Assembly: GCA_026003075.1 (NCBI GenBank)
Contig: BPGO01000003.1
Coordinates: 214,025-278,024, forward strand
From: Fimbriimonadales bacterium
Lineage (GTDB): Bacteria > Armatimonadota > Fimbriimonadia > Fimbriimonadales > GBS-DC
Direction: 5' to 3'
Length of the DNA stretch: 64,000 nt
The notes under the pieces were generated by a model. That model made no database searches and was not told the origin of the DNA. It saw nothing but the letters and a program-made list of their open reading frames with translations. Made by a program: the position numbers and the translations under genes. This document shows, piece after piece, positions 18,393 through 29,326 of the stretch. How positions within the stretch are numbered: position 1 is the first letter of the stretch; every line of letters begins with the position of its first letter.

Positions 18393-18731
18393 TTAACTCT
18401 CGATAGCGATTGGGGCGCACTCGCCACACTCCAGCCACAGATCGCTCGGGAGCTGCTGCCGGGCGTTCTGGGCGCGCCCTTTACGAAACACGGGGCGATA
18501 CAGCGTTGCGCCCGCCCCAAAATGACGATGGCAGGTGTGGCACTCAGCTTCAGTGTCAACCGTCACGGGCACAAAGCCCGCCACTACCCAGCCTTCGTGC
18601 CCCAAGCGCGCCGCCAACGACTTCACCGCGGCGCGTACTGCGTGCGATTTGTTGCCATGATAATATTGATCCGCAATCCGATTCAGCAACTGGATCGTAT
18701 CCTCATCCAGAGTGAAGTTTAGCCGTCTCAT
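18393..18731 (-). CDS. Ribbon-helix-helix (CopG-like) regulator with Cys-rich C-terminus
   Basis: 112 residues starting MRRLNFTLDEDTIQLLNRIADQYYHGNKSHAVRAAVKSLA, a typical ribbon-helix-helix DNA-binding domain. The second half has CHTCHRHFGAGATLY and LECGECAP, four cysteines spaced like a degenerate zinc ribbon, an uncommon combination. CATAAT ends 7 nt before ATG 18731, so the ORF-track start (18815) is too long. It is divergent from the ABC exporter genes and could regulate them; that is inference from position. Confidence 0.7.
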   Translation of the reverse strand: MRRLNFTLDEDTIQLLNRIADQYYHGNKSHAVRAAVKSLAARLGHEGWVVAGFVPVTVDTEAECHTCHRHFGAGATLYRPVFRKGRAQNARQQLPSDLWLECGECAPIAIES

Positions 18732-18738
18732 CGTGTGT

Positions 18739-18744
18739 ATTATG
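18739..18744 (-). promoter_or_regulatory. -10 element, probable leaderless promoter of the RHH gene
   Basis: On the minus strand CATAAT is followed by 7 nt (ACACACG) and then the ATG at 18731. Confidence 0.5.
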
Positions 18745-18755
18745 GCACATACCCC

Positions 18756-18784
18756 TTGTAAAAATCCCCATTTACGCCGATAAT
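18756..18784 (+). promoter_or_regulatory. Promoter of the ABC exporter operon
   Basis: TTGTAA, 17 nt, GATAAT reads as a sigma-70 promoter whose -10 ends 8 nt before ATG 18793 (leaderless). The same bases also contain TAAA-N13-GCCGATAA, a sigma-28-like pattern shared with the fliM promoter. Confidence 0.55.
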
Positions 18785-18792
18785 GCTTCTCG

Positions 18793-19554
18793 ATGCGGGC
18801 GATAGTAGTGCGCAATCTGGTAGTCGCCTATCGACGTTGGTTCAAGCCGCCGTTTCGCGCCGTGGACGGTCTTAGCTTTGAAGTGCATCAAGGCGAAATC
18901 GTGGGGTTTCTGGGCGTGAACGGCGCAGGCAAAACCAGCACGATCAAAACACTGATGGGGTTCCAGTCGCCCACTGCGGGCGAGGCGCGGATTTTCGGGA
19001 TGGATGCGACCGACGCGCGTGCCCGCCAACTGGTGGGGTTCCTGCCTGAGACCGCACTCTACTCGCCCTACCTCACACCCTATGAAACGCTGCGCTTGTA
19101 CGGGGAGCTGCACGGCTTGCGCGGGCGACCGCTGCGTGCGCAAATCGAAGCCCTGCTGGAAGCCGTGAAACTGACCCACAAAGCCCATACACTCAATAAA
19201 AACCTCTCCAAAGGCATGCTGCAGCGAGTGGGGATTGCCCAAGCACTTTTGGGCGACCCTAAACTCCTGATTCTGGACGAGGTCTCGTCGGGTTTAGACC
19301 CCATCGGCAAGCGCGAGCTGCGCGATTTATTGGCAACCCAACGCGAGCGCGGTACAACCATCTTCTTCTCGTCGCACGAACTTGCCGAAGTCGCTTCCAT
19401 CTGTGATCGGATCTTGATAATCCATCATGGCAAACTCATCGCGGAACATCGGCTGAGCGACCTCGTGGGGCGTGTGGACTCGCTGGAAGACTACTTCATT
19501 CGCACGGTACAGGCAGGACACGATATCCTCAACGAGGAGGTGCAAGCCGCATGA
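18793..19554 (+). CDS. ABC transporter ATP-binding protein
   Basis: 253 residues, DRA/CcmA-like exporter ATPase. Walker A is GVNGAGKTSTIK, the signature is NLSKGMLQRVGIAQALLGDP, Walker B is LLILDEVSSGLDPIG and the switch histidine lies in IFFSSHELAEVASICDRI. It energises export through the permease encoded next, whose ATG overlaps this stop by 4 nt. Substrate unknown. Confidence 0.95.
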   Translation: MRAIVVRNLVVAYRRWFKPPFRAVDGLSFEVHQGEIVGFLGVNGAGKTSTIKTLMGFQSPTAGEARIFGMDATDARARQLVGFLPETALYSPYLTPYETLRLYGELHGLRGRPLRAQIEALLEAVKLTHKAHTLNKNLSKGMLQRVGIAQALLGDPKLLILDEVSSGLDPIGKRELRDLLATQRERGTTIFFSSHELAEVASICDRILIIHHGKLIAEHRLSDLVGRVDSLEDYFIRTVQAGHDILNEEVQAA

Positions 19555-20330
19555 TGCGCACCGTTCAAATCACACGCGCCTTAATGACGGCCGGGCTACT
19601 GGAGACGGTTCGCCGTAAGGATTTGTATGTGGTGTTGATTCTCACAGTGTTGCTGACGCTGGGAGCGTCGGCGTTCCGCGTGTTCGGCGTGCAGGGATTG
19701 GAGATTTTTGTGAAGGATGTGGCGTTCACGGCAATTGGGGTAATGACCACGATTTTGACGGTTCTGATTGCCGCGCGTCAGATTCCAGAAGAGATGCAGC
19801 GTCGCACGATTTATCCGCTGATGGCGCGCCCGATTACGCGCGGGCAGCTCCTGCTGGGCAAGTGGGCGACCGCGTTTTTCACCGCCAGTCTATGTTTCGT
19901 GGTGCTTGCCTCCATCACGCTCGGTTTGCTGCTTTCGCTTGGAATCACGGTGAAGCCGATTTTTATCCAGTATCTACTCCTCAAGATTTTTGGAATCGGC
20001 TGGCTGTGTGCGATGGTCATCGCGCTTTCGTTCTATCTGACGCCTGCTGCGAATGTGACGCTGAGCCTAATTTTGGCGTTCGGTTCGGGGGTGTTCAACC
20101 GTCTCTTGCTGATGGCGCACTGGGAGCATGGCTTGGATGTGCTTTGGTTGAACCTGTTGTATGGCGTATTACCCCATTACGACTACTTCGACATGAGCAA
20201 AAAGGTCGTGTTCGACTGGGATTTGGCGCCGTGGTGGGTGCTGGGCGTGCTTGCGGGCTACGCACTGCTAAGCGGGATGGGGTGGTTGCTGGTTGGCTGG
20301 CTGCGGTTTCGCAAGCAGACGATTGGATAG
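19551..20330 (+). CDS. ABC-2 type exporter permease
   Basis: 259 residues with six hydrophobic segments and the ABC-2 pattern: MTTILTVLIAARQIPEEMQRRTIYPLMARPITRGQLLLGKWATAF between segments two and three, the cytosolic loop that contacts the ATPase. Coupled to the ATPase gene by a 4-nt overlap. The substrate is not indicated by context; the following genes are rpoB/rpoC. Confidence 0.9.
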   Translation: MMRTVQITRALMTAGLLETVRRKDLYVVLILTVLLTLGASAFRVFGVQGLEIFVKDVAFTAIGVMTTILTVLIAARQIPEEMQRRTIYPLMARPITRGQLLLGKWATAFFTASLCFVVLASITLGLLLSLGITVKPIFIQYLLLKIFGIGWLCAMVIALSFYLTPAANVTLSLILAFGSGVFNRLLLMAHWEHGLDVLWLNLLYGVLPHYDYFDMSKKVVFDWDLAPWWVLGVLAGYALLSGMGWLLVGWLRFRKQTIG

Positions 20331-20545
20331 TTCGGGCGCGGGAAGCGGTCTACTCCCCCAATACCCATGCGTGCCCTGTGCCTTTGTGGGCGGCACAGGA
20401 GCCCAATCGTGTAGGGGGCGACCTTCTTTACGCGCTGGTTTCGCGGCGAGCAGATACGGCAGCAACGCTCGCCTGGCAAAGCGGTTCGGTTCGAGTGTTG
20501 GGTGGTCGGTGTGAACGCTGCTTTTTCGAACACCCTCCACCCCCC

Positions 20546-20576
20546 TTGACACGGGCAGAGGTACTTGAGGTATACT
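20546..20576 (+). promoter_or_regulatory. rpoBC promoter
   Basis: TTGACA at 20546-20551 and TATACT at 20571-20576, a 19-nt spacer, longer than ideal. A short palindrome, GCAAATTTGC, follows at about the transcription start. The 284-bp gap before rpoB (20331-20614) holds no ribosomal-protein genes and no tRNA that I can see. Confidence 0.6.
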
Positions 20577-20614
20577 TTTAGACTGGGCAAATTTGCGCCT
20601 GTGGAGGGTAATTT

Positions 20615-23600
20615 ATGCGGATTGTGCAACACAGCCGAAAGCGCATTCGTGAAGTCTTAGAGCCACCGAACCTGATTGAAATCCAATACAACTCTTACCG
20701 CTGGTTTTTAGAGGAAGGACTGAAGGAACTGTTTCAGACCTTTTCGCCGATTTATGACCTGACAGGGAACTACTTTATCGAGTTTGGCGATTACTGTCTG
20801 GGCGAGCCGAAATACTCGGTCGAGGAGTGCCGAGAGCGCGAGATAACCTTCGACGCGCCGCTGCGGGTGAAGGTGCGCTTTGGCAAACGCGACGGCGAGG
20901 TGCAGGAAAGCGAGATTTACTTGGGCGACTTGCCCCTGATGACCGACGGCGGCACTTTTATTGTGAACGGGCGCGAGCGCGTGATTATTAGCCAGTTGAA
21001 CCGCACGCCGGGCATCCATTTCCCGTCACCGCTTTTATCCAGCACGGGGCGCGAGATGATGGCGCGTACCTTCGGCAAAGTGCTGCAGATGCAAATCATC
21101 CCTGCGGAAGGTCCGTGGCTGGATGGCGGTACCGATCCGCAAAATGTCATTCGCTTGAAGGTTCACCAGTCCAAACAATTACCGATTACGCAGATTATCA
21201 AGGCGTTCGCCGCGTATGAGGAAGCGCGTGTGCCCGCCGAGCTGGAGCTGGAGCGCGCTGTCGGCTGGCGAATTTTAGAAACCGTCGAGTATGAGGGCAA
21301 AACCCTGCTGAAGCCAGGCGATTTGCTCACCTACGAGCGGTTGGAAAACTTCCCTGAAGACGCACGTACCCTCCGTGTGAAATGCGAGCCACCTTACGAT
21401 CCGCAACTCGGATTGACCAACGACGCCATCGCCGCTATGTTTGGGCGCCCGCGCGAACGTCGTGAGATTCCGCGCGAGATGACCCTGCACACACCGAAAG
21501 AGGGCGATCTCATCGGCAAAACCGCCGCGGAAACGATTACCAACGCGAAGGGCAAGCCGTTTATCCACGCAGGCGAGGTGTTCGACGAGAAAACCGCCAA
21601 GCAGGTTGCTAAGCTCAAGTTGCCTGAAGTGCGCGTCCGCTTTGTGGAGATACAGGGCGGCGATATAGAACTGCCGCCCCTGCTCAAAGCCACGCTGGAC
21701 GCCGACCCGACCTCCGACTCGCGCGAGGCGGTGTTGGACTTCTACCGCCGCATGCGCCCAGGCGACCCTGCCGTGGAAGAGAATGTGCGCAACCTATTCT
21801 ACGGGCTGGTGCTGGATCCCCGCCGCTATGACTTGGGGCGCGTCGGACGGTATCAGATTACGCGCAAGCTGCGCCACGGGATCCCGCTCGATGTGCGTCG
21901 CTTGACCGTGCCCGATTTGCTGCTCGCGTTGCGCCACCTGCTGGAAATGGCGGAAGAGAAGCACGAATACGAGGATACAGACCACCTCGCAAACAAGCGC
22001 GTACGCTCGGTGGGCGAGCTGTTGCAGGCACATCTGCGCGCGGCGTTCCTCAAGCTCGAAAAGACCGCCCGGGAGAAGATGACCGCTGCCGAGGATGTGT
22101 CGCAAATCCTACCGAATGTGGTGCTGAGCGTGAAGCCGGTAACGAACGCGCTGCAGTCGTTCTTCGCGACGAACCCGCTGTCCACTTTCATGGATCAGAC
22201 CAACCCGCTGGCGGAGCTAGCGAACAAGCGACGCCTGTCGGTGCTGGGACCAGGCGGTCTGAACCGTCAAAGTATCCCGCCCCAGGTGCGCAACATCACC
22301 CCATCGCAGTATGGACGCATCTGCCCCATCGAAACGCCTGAAGGGCAGAACATCGGTCTGGTCAATCAGATGACGCTCTATGCGTATGTGGACGAGTTCG
22401 GCTTCTTGCGCACGCCGTACCGTGTTGTGCGCGAGGGCAAGATCACCGATGAGATCGTGTACCTGCCCGCCGACGAAGACGAGAGTGCGCATATCGCGCC
22501 TGCCGACACGCCGATAGACGAGAACGGCTACCTGCCCGAAACGGTGCAGGTGCGCTGGCGCGATGAGTACCCCATCGTACCGCGCGAGCAAGTGCAGTAT
22601 ATGGATGTGGACCCCGCGCAAGTGTTCTCGGTCTCGGCGACGATGATTGCCTTCTTGGAACACGACGACGCAGGGCGTGCCCTGATGGGTTCGAACATGC
22701 AGCGTCAAGGCGTGCCACTGATCAACCCCGAAGCGCCGCTGGTGTTCACTGGGGTCGAACGCCAAGCCGCCAAGTACGCCCAGAGCCTCATCACCGCCCG
22801 CGCGGCAGGGCGCGTCCGCTATGTCTCGGCGACCGAGATTCGTATCGAGCGCGAAGACAATGGCGCACTCGATGTCTATAAGTTGCCCCACCTGGTGCAA
22901 TCGAACAAGGGTACTTGTTTCACCTTCCTGCCAAAAGTAAAACTGGGGCAGCGCGTGCGCGCGGGCGATGTTATCGCGGATGGTCCCTCCACCGAAAATG
23001 GCGAGCTGGCGCTGGGACGCAACATCCTCGTGGCGTTCCTGCCTGCCGGAGGCTACAACTATGAGGACGCTGTGTTCGTCTCGCAGCGACTGCTCTATGA
23101 TGATGTCTATACCAGCATCCACCTGGAGAGCCACCAAACCGACGCTACCGAAACCAAACTCGGACCCGAAGAGATTACCAACGACATCCCGAATGTTGGC
23201 GAAGAGGCGCGGCGCGACCTGGATGAGAACGGTATCGTCCGCATCGGCGCCGAGGTCAAGCCGGAAGACATCTTAGTAGGCAAAATCCAGCCCAAGGGTC
23301 AGACCGAAGGCAGCACCGAACAGAAGCTGGTGCGCATTATCTTCGGCGGTAAGGCGGAGGAGATGCGCGATGTGTCCCTGCGCCTGCCCCATGGAGAGCG
23401 TGGCTATGTGGTGCGCGTCACGCAGTTCGCCCGATTCAAATACGAGTGCGAATCGTGCAAGAGCCTATTCTATCGCTCAAAACCCTCGGAGTCGAAAACT
23501 TGTCCGCGCTGTCACGGTACACTCAAGCAGCTTGAGGAAGACGAGTTGCCCCCCAGCGTCAATCATCGCGTGCGCGTGACGGTCGCCACCCGACGCCCGC

Positions 23601-24664
23601 TCACAGAAGGCGATAAGATGGCAGGGCGACACGGCAACAAAGGCGTTATCTCCAAGATTCAGCCCGTGGAGGATATGCCCTTCCTGATGGATGGGACGCC
23701 GATTGACATCGTGTTGAACCCACTTGGCGTGCCCTCGCGCATGAACATCGGGCAGATTCTGGAGTTCCACCTGGGGCTGGTCGCCCATGAGTTGGGCATC
23801 CGCTTCCGCACACCCGTGTTCCAGAGCTCTACGCCCGAGGAGATCAAGCAGGAGATGCGCTTCTTGGCGGATCGCTTGCGTCGCAAGGCGTTGCGCCTCT
23901 TGCTGGATCACGAGTTGCAGCTGCGTGATGAGGCGGGCAACCCCGTTGAATGGGGCTACCGAGCGAGTTTTGACGAAGCGATGGACGCCGTGCGTGCCGC
24001 GTTGCAGAGTGTGCCCGAATCGGAGCGGAAGCGTCTTGCGGAGCGCCTCGCCCTGGTCGGGAAGAAAACTCCCGATGTGGATACGCTGGTGGAGGCAATT
24101 CGTCAACGCGCTATCGACCGCGCGGGCTTCGACCCCGAAACGGGCAAGGTTATCTTGCGCGATGGACGCACGGGTGAACCGTTCGGCAACCCTGTCGCGG
24201 TGGGCTACCTGTATCTCCTCAAGCTCGAACACCTCGCGGAGGAGAAAATCCACGCGCGCTCCATCGGACCGTACTCATTGGTCACGCAGCAACCGCTGGG
24301 CGGAAAGGCGCAGTTTGGCGGACAGCGACTCGGCGAGATGGAGGTCTGGGCGCTGGAAGCCTACGGCGCTGCGCACACTCTGCAGGAGATGCTGACCATC
24401 AAATCCGACGATGTGAACGGGCGGATCCATACCTTCGAAGCGATTATCAAGGGCGCACCCGTGATTCAGCCCTCCGTACCCGAATCGTTCAAGATCCTGG
24501 TCAACGAGCTGCGTGCGCTTGCGCTCAAGGTACAAATCATCGACGAGAACGATGTCGCGCACGACCTGCGCAGCTTAGAAGAACTTGACACTCTTGATGA
24601 ACCCAAACCCAAGCCCCTACTGGAAGAACTCCCCGCAGGTACGCTGACTGATGGAAACGCATGA
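20615..24664 (+). CDS. rpoB: RNA polymerase beta subunit
   Basis: 1349 residues. Landmarks: the rifampicin region (FFATNPLSTFMDQTNPLAELANKRRLSVLGPGGLNR), RNITPSQYGRICPIETPEGQNIGLV, GYNYEDAVFVSQRL and the C-terminal GGKAQFGGQRLGEMEVWALEAYGAA. Just before GDKMAGRHGNKG there is an extra zinc-ribbon-like segment, CESCKSLF ... CPRCHG (residues ~945-970), not part of the usual bacterial beta subunit. The Shine-Dalgarno GGAGGG precedes the ATG. rpoB is not preceded by rplKAJL as in many bacteria. Confidence 0.98.
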   Translation: MRIVQHSRKRIREVLEPPNLIEIQYNSYRWFLEEGLKELFQTFSPIYDLTGNYFIEFGDYCLGEPKYSVEECREREITFDAPLRVKVRFGKRDGEVQESEIYLGDLPLMTDGGTFIVNGRERVIISQLNRTPGIHFPSPLLSSTGREMMARTFGKVLQMQIIPAEGPWLDGGTDPQNVIRLKVHQSKQLPITQIIKAFAAYEEARVPAELELERAVGWRILETVEYEGKTLLKPGDLLTYERLENFPEDARTLRVKCEPPYDPQLGLTNDAIAAMFGRPRERREIPREMTLHTPKEGDLIGKTAAETITNAKGKPFIHAGEVFDEKTAKQVAKLKLPEVRVRFVEIQGGDIELPPLLKATLDADPTSDSREAVLDFYRRMRPGDPAVEENVRNLFYGLVLDPRRYDLGRVGRYQITRKLRHGIPLDVRRLTVPDLLLALRHLLEMAEEKHEYEDTDHLANKRVRSVGELLQAHLRAAFLKLEKTAREKMTAAEDVSQILPNVVLSVKPVTNALQSFFATNPLSTFMDQTNPLAELANKRRLSVLGPGGLNRQSIPPQVRNITPSQYGRICPIETPEGQNIGLVNQMTLYAYVDEFGFLRTPYRVVREGKITDEIVYLPADEDESAHIAPADTPIDENGYLPETVQVRWRDEYPIVPREQVQYMDVDPAQVFSVSATMIAFLEHDDAGRALMGSNMQRQGVPLINPEAPLVFTGVERQAAKYAQSLITARAAGRVRYVSATEIRIEREDNGALDVYKLPHLVQSNKGTCFTFLPKVKLGQRVRAGDVIADGPSTENGELALGRNILVAFLPAGGYNYEDAVFVSQRLLYDDVYTSIHLESHQTDATETKLGPEEITNDIPNVGEEARRDLDENGIVRIGAEVKPEDILVGKIQPKGQTEGSTEQKLVRIIFGGKAEEMRDVSLRLPHGERGYVVRVTQFARFKYECESCKSLFYRSKPSESKTCPRCHGTLKQLEEDELPPSVNHRVRVTVATRRPLTEGDKMAGRHGNKGVISKIQPVEDMPFLMDGTPIDIVLNPLGVPSRMNIGQILEFHLGLVAHELGIRFRTPVFQSSTPEEIKQEMRFLADRLRRKALRLLLDHELQLRDEAGNPVEWGYRASFDEAMDAVRAALQSVPESERKRLAERLALVGKKTPDVDTLVEAIRQRAIDRAGFDPETGKVILRDGRTGEPFGNPVAVGYLYLLKLEHLAEEKIHARSIGPYSLVTQQPLGGKAQFGGQRLGEMEVWALEAYGAAHTLQEMLTIKSDDVNGRIHTFEAIIKGAPVIQPSVPESFKILVNELRALALKVQIIDENDVAHDLRSLEELDTLDEPKPKPLLEELPAGTLTDGNA

Positions 24665-24675
24665 GGTGAAAATTT

Positions 24676-27600
24676 ATGGCGGACATCTCGCGAATCAAGG
24701 CACTTAAAATCGGACTTGCATCGCCCGACGATATTCGTGCGTGGTCGTATGGCGAAGTCAAGAAGCCCGAAACCATCAACTACCGCACTTTTAAACCCGA
24801 ACGGGACGGGCTGTTTTGTGAGCGCATCTTCGGTCCCACGCGCGACTGGGAATGCTCCTGTGGACGCTATAAGCGCGTGAAGAACAAAGGGATCCGCTGC
24901 GAACGCTGCGGCGTGGAAGTGACCCGCGCGCGCGTGCGCCGCGAACGCATGGGGCACATCGAACTCGCCGCGCCCGTGTGCCACCTATGGTATCTCAAGG
25001 GGCAACCTCCCAGCCCACTCGGACTGCTTTTGGACATCCCGCCACGCCAACTGGAGAAAGTCATCTACTTCACTAACTACATGGTCATCGATATCGACCG
25101 CGCGGGGATCGAGCAGAACTTGGGCGACCTGCAGCGGATGGTCGAAGAGGAGAAACACAACTTCGACGCAGAGATCGAACGAGTCTTCAAAGAACTGGAC
25201 GCGCGTCTGGAGCAAGAGCTGGAGCAAGGACGCGACACGCTGACCGAGCAGCAAATCGTCGAACGCGTGCGTATGTACGAAAGCCGCAAAGAGAGCGAAC
25301 GCCGTGAACGCGCCGCGATGCTGCAGGAGATGGAAAAAGCCATCGAACGGCTTGCGAAGCTCCAGCAATACGAACTGCTCGATGAAAGCGCATGGCAGGG
25401 TATCGAACAACTGCTGTTGGTAGGCGCACGCAAGCTGCAGCGCGATTTGCGCCCCCTCGTGCGCGTCGGGCAGGGCGCGGAAGCGATCCGCGAACTGCTC
25501 AAACAGATTGACCTCGAAAAACTCGACCGGGAGCTGCGCGAGGAAATTAGCAAGACGCAGGGCACGCGCCGCGCCCGCGCCATCAAACGGCTCGAAATCG
25601 TGGAAGCGTTCAAAAATAGCAAGACGCGCCCCGAATGGATGATCTTGGAAGCCGTGCCCGTGCTGCCTCCAGAACTGCGCCCGATGGTGCAACTCGATGG
25701 CGGACGATTCGCCACCAGCGACCTCAACGACCTCTATCGGCGCATCGTCAACCGCAATAACCGATTGCGCAAGATTATGGAGATCCGCGCCCCCAAAAGC
25801 ATTCTCAACTCCGAGAAGCGACTGCTCCAAGAGTCTGTGGACGCGCTGATTGACAACTCCAAACGCACCAAGCCCGTCACAGGCACGGGCGGACGCCCAC
25901 TCAAGTCGCTCTCGGATATGCTCAAGGGCAAGGAAGGGCGATTCCGCAAGAACCTGCTCGGTAAGCGCGTCGACTACTCAGGACGCTCCGTCATCGTGGT
26001 CGGCCCGAACCTGCAACTCCACCAGTGCGGACTGCCCAAAGAGATGGCGCTGGAGCTGTTTAAGCCGTTCGTCATGCAACGCCTAATTCGCGACCAACTG
26101 GCGAACAATGTGAAAAACGCCAAGAACGCCATCGATCGCCAGCTGCCCGAAGTGTGGAAAGCGTTGGAAGCGGTCATCAAAGAGCATCCTGTGCTGCTGA
26201 ACCGCGCGCCGACGCTACACCGCTTGGGCATTCAGGCGTTCGAGCCGATTCTGGTAGAGGGCAAAGCGATTCAGCTCCATCCGCTCGTGTGCCACGCTTA
26301 CAACGCCGACTTTGACGGAGACCAGATGGCGGTGCATGTGCCACTTTCCTACCCCGCGCAGGCGGAGGCACGCACCCTGATGCTCTCCACGCATAACCTG
26401 TTCAAGCCCGCCGACGGTTCGCCAGTCGTCTCGCCGCTGCAAGACATCGTGCTGGGGGCGTACTACCTCACGATGAACGATCCGCAACGCCAAGAGGAAG
26501 TGCGCTTCTACTTCGCGAACCCCGACGAGGCGCGACAGGCGTTCGAGCGCGGGGAAGCCCGATTACACGAACCGATTAAGGTGCGCCTGACGCCACCGGG
26601 CGAGGAAACCCCAATACTGGTGCAGACCACAATCGGGCGACTCATCTTCCAAGAGATTATGCCCGAAGGGCTACGCTATCACCCGGATTGGCTCAACACG
26701 GTCTACAACAAGAAGATGCTCTCAGCGGTGATTCGCGAGGTGTATCAGACCTGCGGACACGCGCGCACCGTGCGTTTCTTGGACGACCTCAAGGCGCTCG
26801 GTTTCGAGTGGGGCTTGCGCGGCGGGATTACCTTCGCGCTGACCGACATGGCAGTGCCCCAGAAACGCGACGCCATCCTGCAAAAGGCATCGGAAGAGGC
26901 ACGCCTGATTGACGAACTGTATGACCGAGGTGAATTGACGCAGGACGAGAAACGCCAGCGCAAGATCGAACTCTGGCAGCGCGTATACGACGAGGTGTCC
27001 ACAGTGATGCTGCAGGAACTGCGCCCAGACAACCCGCTCTTTATTATCACCGATTCGGGCGCGCGCGGCTCCACAAAGCAGCTGGCGCAGCTGGTCGGCA
27101 TGCGTGGCTTGATGATGGGCGGGTTCGACTTCCGCTCGGGCGGTGAACGCCTCGTCGAAGAGCTGCCGGTGCGCCATAACTTCCAAGAAGGCTTGACTAC
27201 CCTGGAATACTTCGTATCGGGCTATGGGGCGCGCCGTGGGCTGGCAAGCACCGCACTGCTCACCGCCAACGCAGGCTACCTCACCCGACGCATGTGCGAT
27301 GTGGCGCAAGATGTCGTCGTGCGCGAACGCGATTGCAACACGCCCGAGGGTATCGTCGTCAGTCGTATCGAGCGCGAAGGCGACCTGATTGAGACCCTCT
27401 TCCAGCGCATCCGGGGGCGCACTGCGCGGCGCGACCTGCACCATCCCATCACGGACGAGCTTCTGGTACGCGAAAACGAGATTATCGCCGAAGCGGTCGC
27501 GACCGAAATCGATGCGCTGGCGCAGACAACTGAACGGTTCACCCAGACCCTGCGTGAACTCGCGGCGAAAGAGGAGGGCGAACTGTTTACCCCCGACGAC

Positions 27601-29268
27601 GACCAGCCGCTCAAAGACCCCTTCACGGGCGAGACGCTGCTGGAACCCTATGAGATGATTACGCAGGAGGTTCTCGACCGCCTGCACGCGCAGCGGGATA
27701 AGATTCAGGCACAGTGGGAGAAAGCAGGCTTTTCGTGGGTCGAACACGACCGCGTGGGCGTGCCCATTCGCTCGCCGCTGACCTGCAATGCGCGGCTCGG
27801 CGTGTGCGCACGGTGCTACGGGCTGGATATGGGCACCCTACGCCCTGTCGAACTCGGCACGGCAGTCGGCATCATCGCCGCCGAGTCGATTGGCGAGCCG
27901 GGGACACAGCTGACCATGCGCGTGTTCCATACAGGCGGTGTGGCAGGTGCAGGGCAACAGATCGCCGGCTTCAAAATCGGGGGTGGCGTACGCACCCTCG
28001 CCGCCACGGAACTCGAAGAGCGGGGCGCTACCCAAGAAGCCATCGACCTCGGACAAGACCAGAAGAAGGTGTTGCTCAAGGTCGCCTCGAACTTGTTAGG
28101 GAAGCCCGTGCCCGTGTTCACCATGGAAGAGGATCCACTCAGCGAGGGCGATGAGCGAATCGAGAAGCGCACGCGCGAATCGTTGCGCAAACTCGCAAAA
28201 CTCCAAGAGCCACCGAACACGGGTATCAACCGCGTGGAGGAGCTCTTCGAGGCGCGCAAGCCCAAGGGCGAAGCAATCACCGTCGACTACGAAGGTGAAG
28301 TGGTGGACATCGTCCGCTCGCTCGGACGCTGGGTGGTGATTAAAGCCACTCTGCCCGTCGGCGAGCTGCTCGTGGGCAAGATGAGCCTGGAAACGGTAGA
28401 AGACCCCGCCACAGGCGATGTGCTCCTTCAGGAGTTGGAGGAGATTCGCTCCGCGCATGTGAGCCACTTGCTGGAGGCAGGCATAGAACAGGTGACCGTG
28501 CTGGATGCCGTGCTGGTGCCGCCGCTTGGCTCGCTGGAAGTCGTCAAAGGCGACCAGGTGCTCCCGGGCGACCGCCTCACCCCAGGACCGCTGAACCCGC
28601 ACGAGCTGCTGCGCTTGCGCGGCGTGCGCGGCGTGCAGGAGTACCTCATTCAGGAGATTCAAGCGGTCTACAAAGCGCAAGGCGTGGACATCGACGACAA
28701 ACATCTGGAGATTATCATTCGCCAGATGCTGCGCAAGCGGCGTATCATCGACCCCGGCGACACCTACTTCCTGCCAGGACAAACCGTAGACCGATTCGTG
28801 TTCGAAGACGCCAATCAAAAGGTCATCGCAGAGGGTGGACGCCCTGCCACTGCCGAGTGGGTTCTGTTGGGCGTGTCCGATGCCGCACAGCAGACCGACT
28901 CGTTCCTCTCTGCCGCCTCGTTCCAGCGCACGGTCAAAGCACTCACCGAAGCCGCTGTGCGCGGCAAAGTGGACTACTTGGTTGGTTTGAAAGAGAATGT
29001 GATTATCGGGCGGCTAATCCCGGCAGGCACGGGCTATGTGAAGCCGCGCTTCGAACCGAAGTTCGAGTGGAGCGCACGCGCCGCCGAAGCCGTCGTGGAG
29101 ACCCGCCAACCCACCCTCGAGACCCTGTTCGCCGAGGAGCTGAACCCCACCAACGGCGATTCCGGCGAAGTAGAAGCCTCCATCACACTCCCAGAGGAGA
29201 TAACGCCCGAGTCGCTCGAGGACGCACCAAAACCCAAACGCAAGCGCAAAAAAGAGGATGAGGCGTAG
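24676..29268 (+). CDS. rpoC: RNA polymerase beta' subunit
   Basis: 1530 residues, 11 nt after rpoB. The N-terminal zinc finger is [20 protein letters not shown]; the catalytic loop is [17 protein letters not shown] (residue ~545); the second zinc site uses [10 protein letters not shown] and [14 protein letters not shown]; the trigger-loop region is MRGLMMGG ... and [24 protein letters not shown]. Residues ~150-300 are a charged helical stretch between the zinc finger and the core, variable in the family. It ends in a basic tail ([12 protein letters not shown]). Confidence 0.98.
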   Translation: MADISRIKALKIGLASPDDIRAWSYGEVKKPETINYRTFKPERDGLFCERIFGPTRDWECSCGRYKRVKNKGIRCERCGVEVTRARVRRERMGHIELAAPVCHLWYLKGQPPSPLGLLLDIPPRQLEKVIYFTNYMVIDIDRAGIEQNLGDLQRMVEEEKHNFDAEIERVFKELDARLEQELEQGRDTLTEQQIVERVRMYESRKESERRERAAMLQEMEKAIERLAKLQQYELLDESAWQGIEQLLLVGARKLQRDLRPLVRVGQGAEAIRELLKQIDLEKLDRELREEISKTQGTRRARAIKRLEIVEAFKNSKTRPEWMILEAVPVLPPELRPMVQLDGGRFATSDLNDLYRRIVNRNNRLRKIMEIRAPKSILNSEKRLLQESVDALIDNSKRTKPVTGTGGRPLKSLSDMLKGKEGRFRKNLLGKRVDYSGRSVIVVGPNLQLHQCGLPKEMALELFKPFVMQRLIRDQLANNVKNAKNAIDRQLPEVWKALEAVIKEHPVLLNRAPTLHRLGIQAFEPILVEGKAIQLHPLVCHAYNADFDGDQMAVHVPLSYPAQAEARTLMLSTHNLFKPADGSPVVSPLQDIVLGAYYLTMNDPQRQEEVRFYFANPDEARQAFERGEARLHEPIKVRLTPPGEETPILVQTTIGRLIFQEIMPEGLRYHPDWLNTVYNKKMLSAVIREVYQTCGHARTVRFLDDLKALGFEWGLRGGITFALTDMAVPQKRDAILQKASEEARLIDELYDRGELTQDEKRQRKIELWQRVYDEVSTVMLQELRPDNPLFIITDSGARGSTKQLAQLVGMRGLMMGGFDFRSGGERLVEELPVRHNFQEGLTTLEYFVSGYGARRGLASTALLTANAGYLTRRMCDVAQDVVVRERDCNTPEGIVVSRIEREGDLIETLFQRIRGRTARRDLHHPITDELLVRENEIIAEAVATEIDALAQTTERFTQTLRELAAKEEGELFTPDDDQPLKDPFTGETLLEPYEMITQEVLDRLHAQRDKIQAQWEKAGFSWVEHDRVGVPIRSPLTCNARLGVCARCYGLDMGTLRPVELGTAVGIIAAESIGEPGTQLTMRVFHTGGVAGAGQQIAGFKIGGGVRTLAATELEERGATQEAIDLGQDQKKVLLKVASNLLGKPVPVFTMEEDPLSEGDERIEKRTRESLRKLAKLQEPPNTGINRVEELFEARKPKGEAITVDYEGEVVDIVRSLGRWVVIKATLPVGELLVGKMSLETVEDPATGDVLLQELEEIRSAHVSHLLEAGIEQVTVLDAVLVPPLGSLEVVKGDQVLPGDRLTPGPLNPHELLRLRGVRGVQEYLIQEIQAVYKAQGVDIDDKHLEIIIRQMLRKRRIIDPGDTYFLPGQTVDRFVFEDANQKVIAEGGRPATAEWVLLGVSDAAQQTDSFLSAASFQRTVKALTEAAVRGKVDYLVGLKENVIIGRLIPAGTGYVKPRFEPKFEWSARAAEAVVETRQPTLETLFAEELNPTNGDSGEVEASITLPEEITPESLEDAPKPKRKRKKEDEA

Positions 29269-29312
29269 CTGCGCATGCGCAGGGCGCCGATGCCAATGAA
29301 GCGTCGGCGCCC
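29269..29312. terminator. Hairpins between rpoC and the convergent prepilin gene
   Basis: Directly after the rpoC stop comes the 14-nt palindrome CTGCGCATGCGCAG, then a 9-bp stem GGGCGCCGA / TCGGCGCCC with a 13-nt loop (29282-29312). There is no T-tract, so termination by an intrinsic mechanism is only possible, not shown. Confidence 0.5.
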
Positions 29313-29326
29313 CCTGCTGTGCGACT

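Noticed and set aside
22217-23137. 306-residue minus-strand ORF inside rpoB, and similar long antisense ORFs in rpoC, pheT and ceramidase-like genes
   Set aside because: They are shadows of high-GC coding sequence; the sense strand encodes firmly identified proteins.
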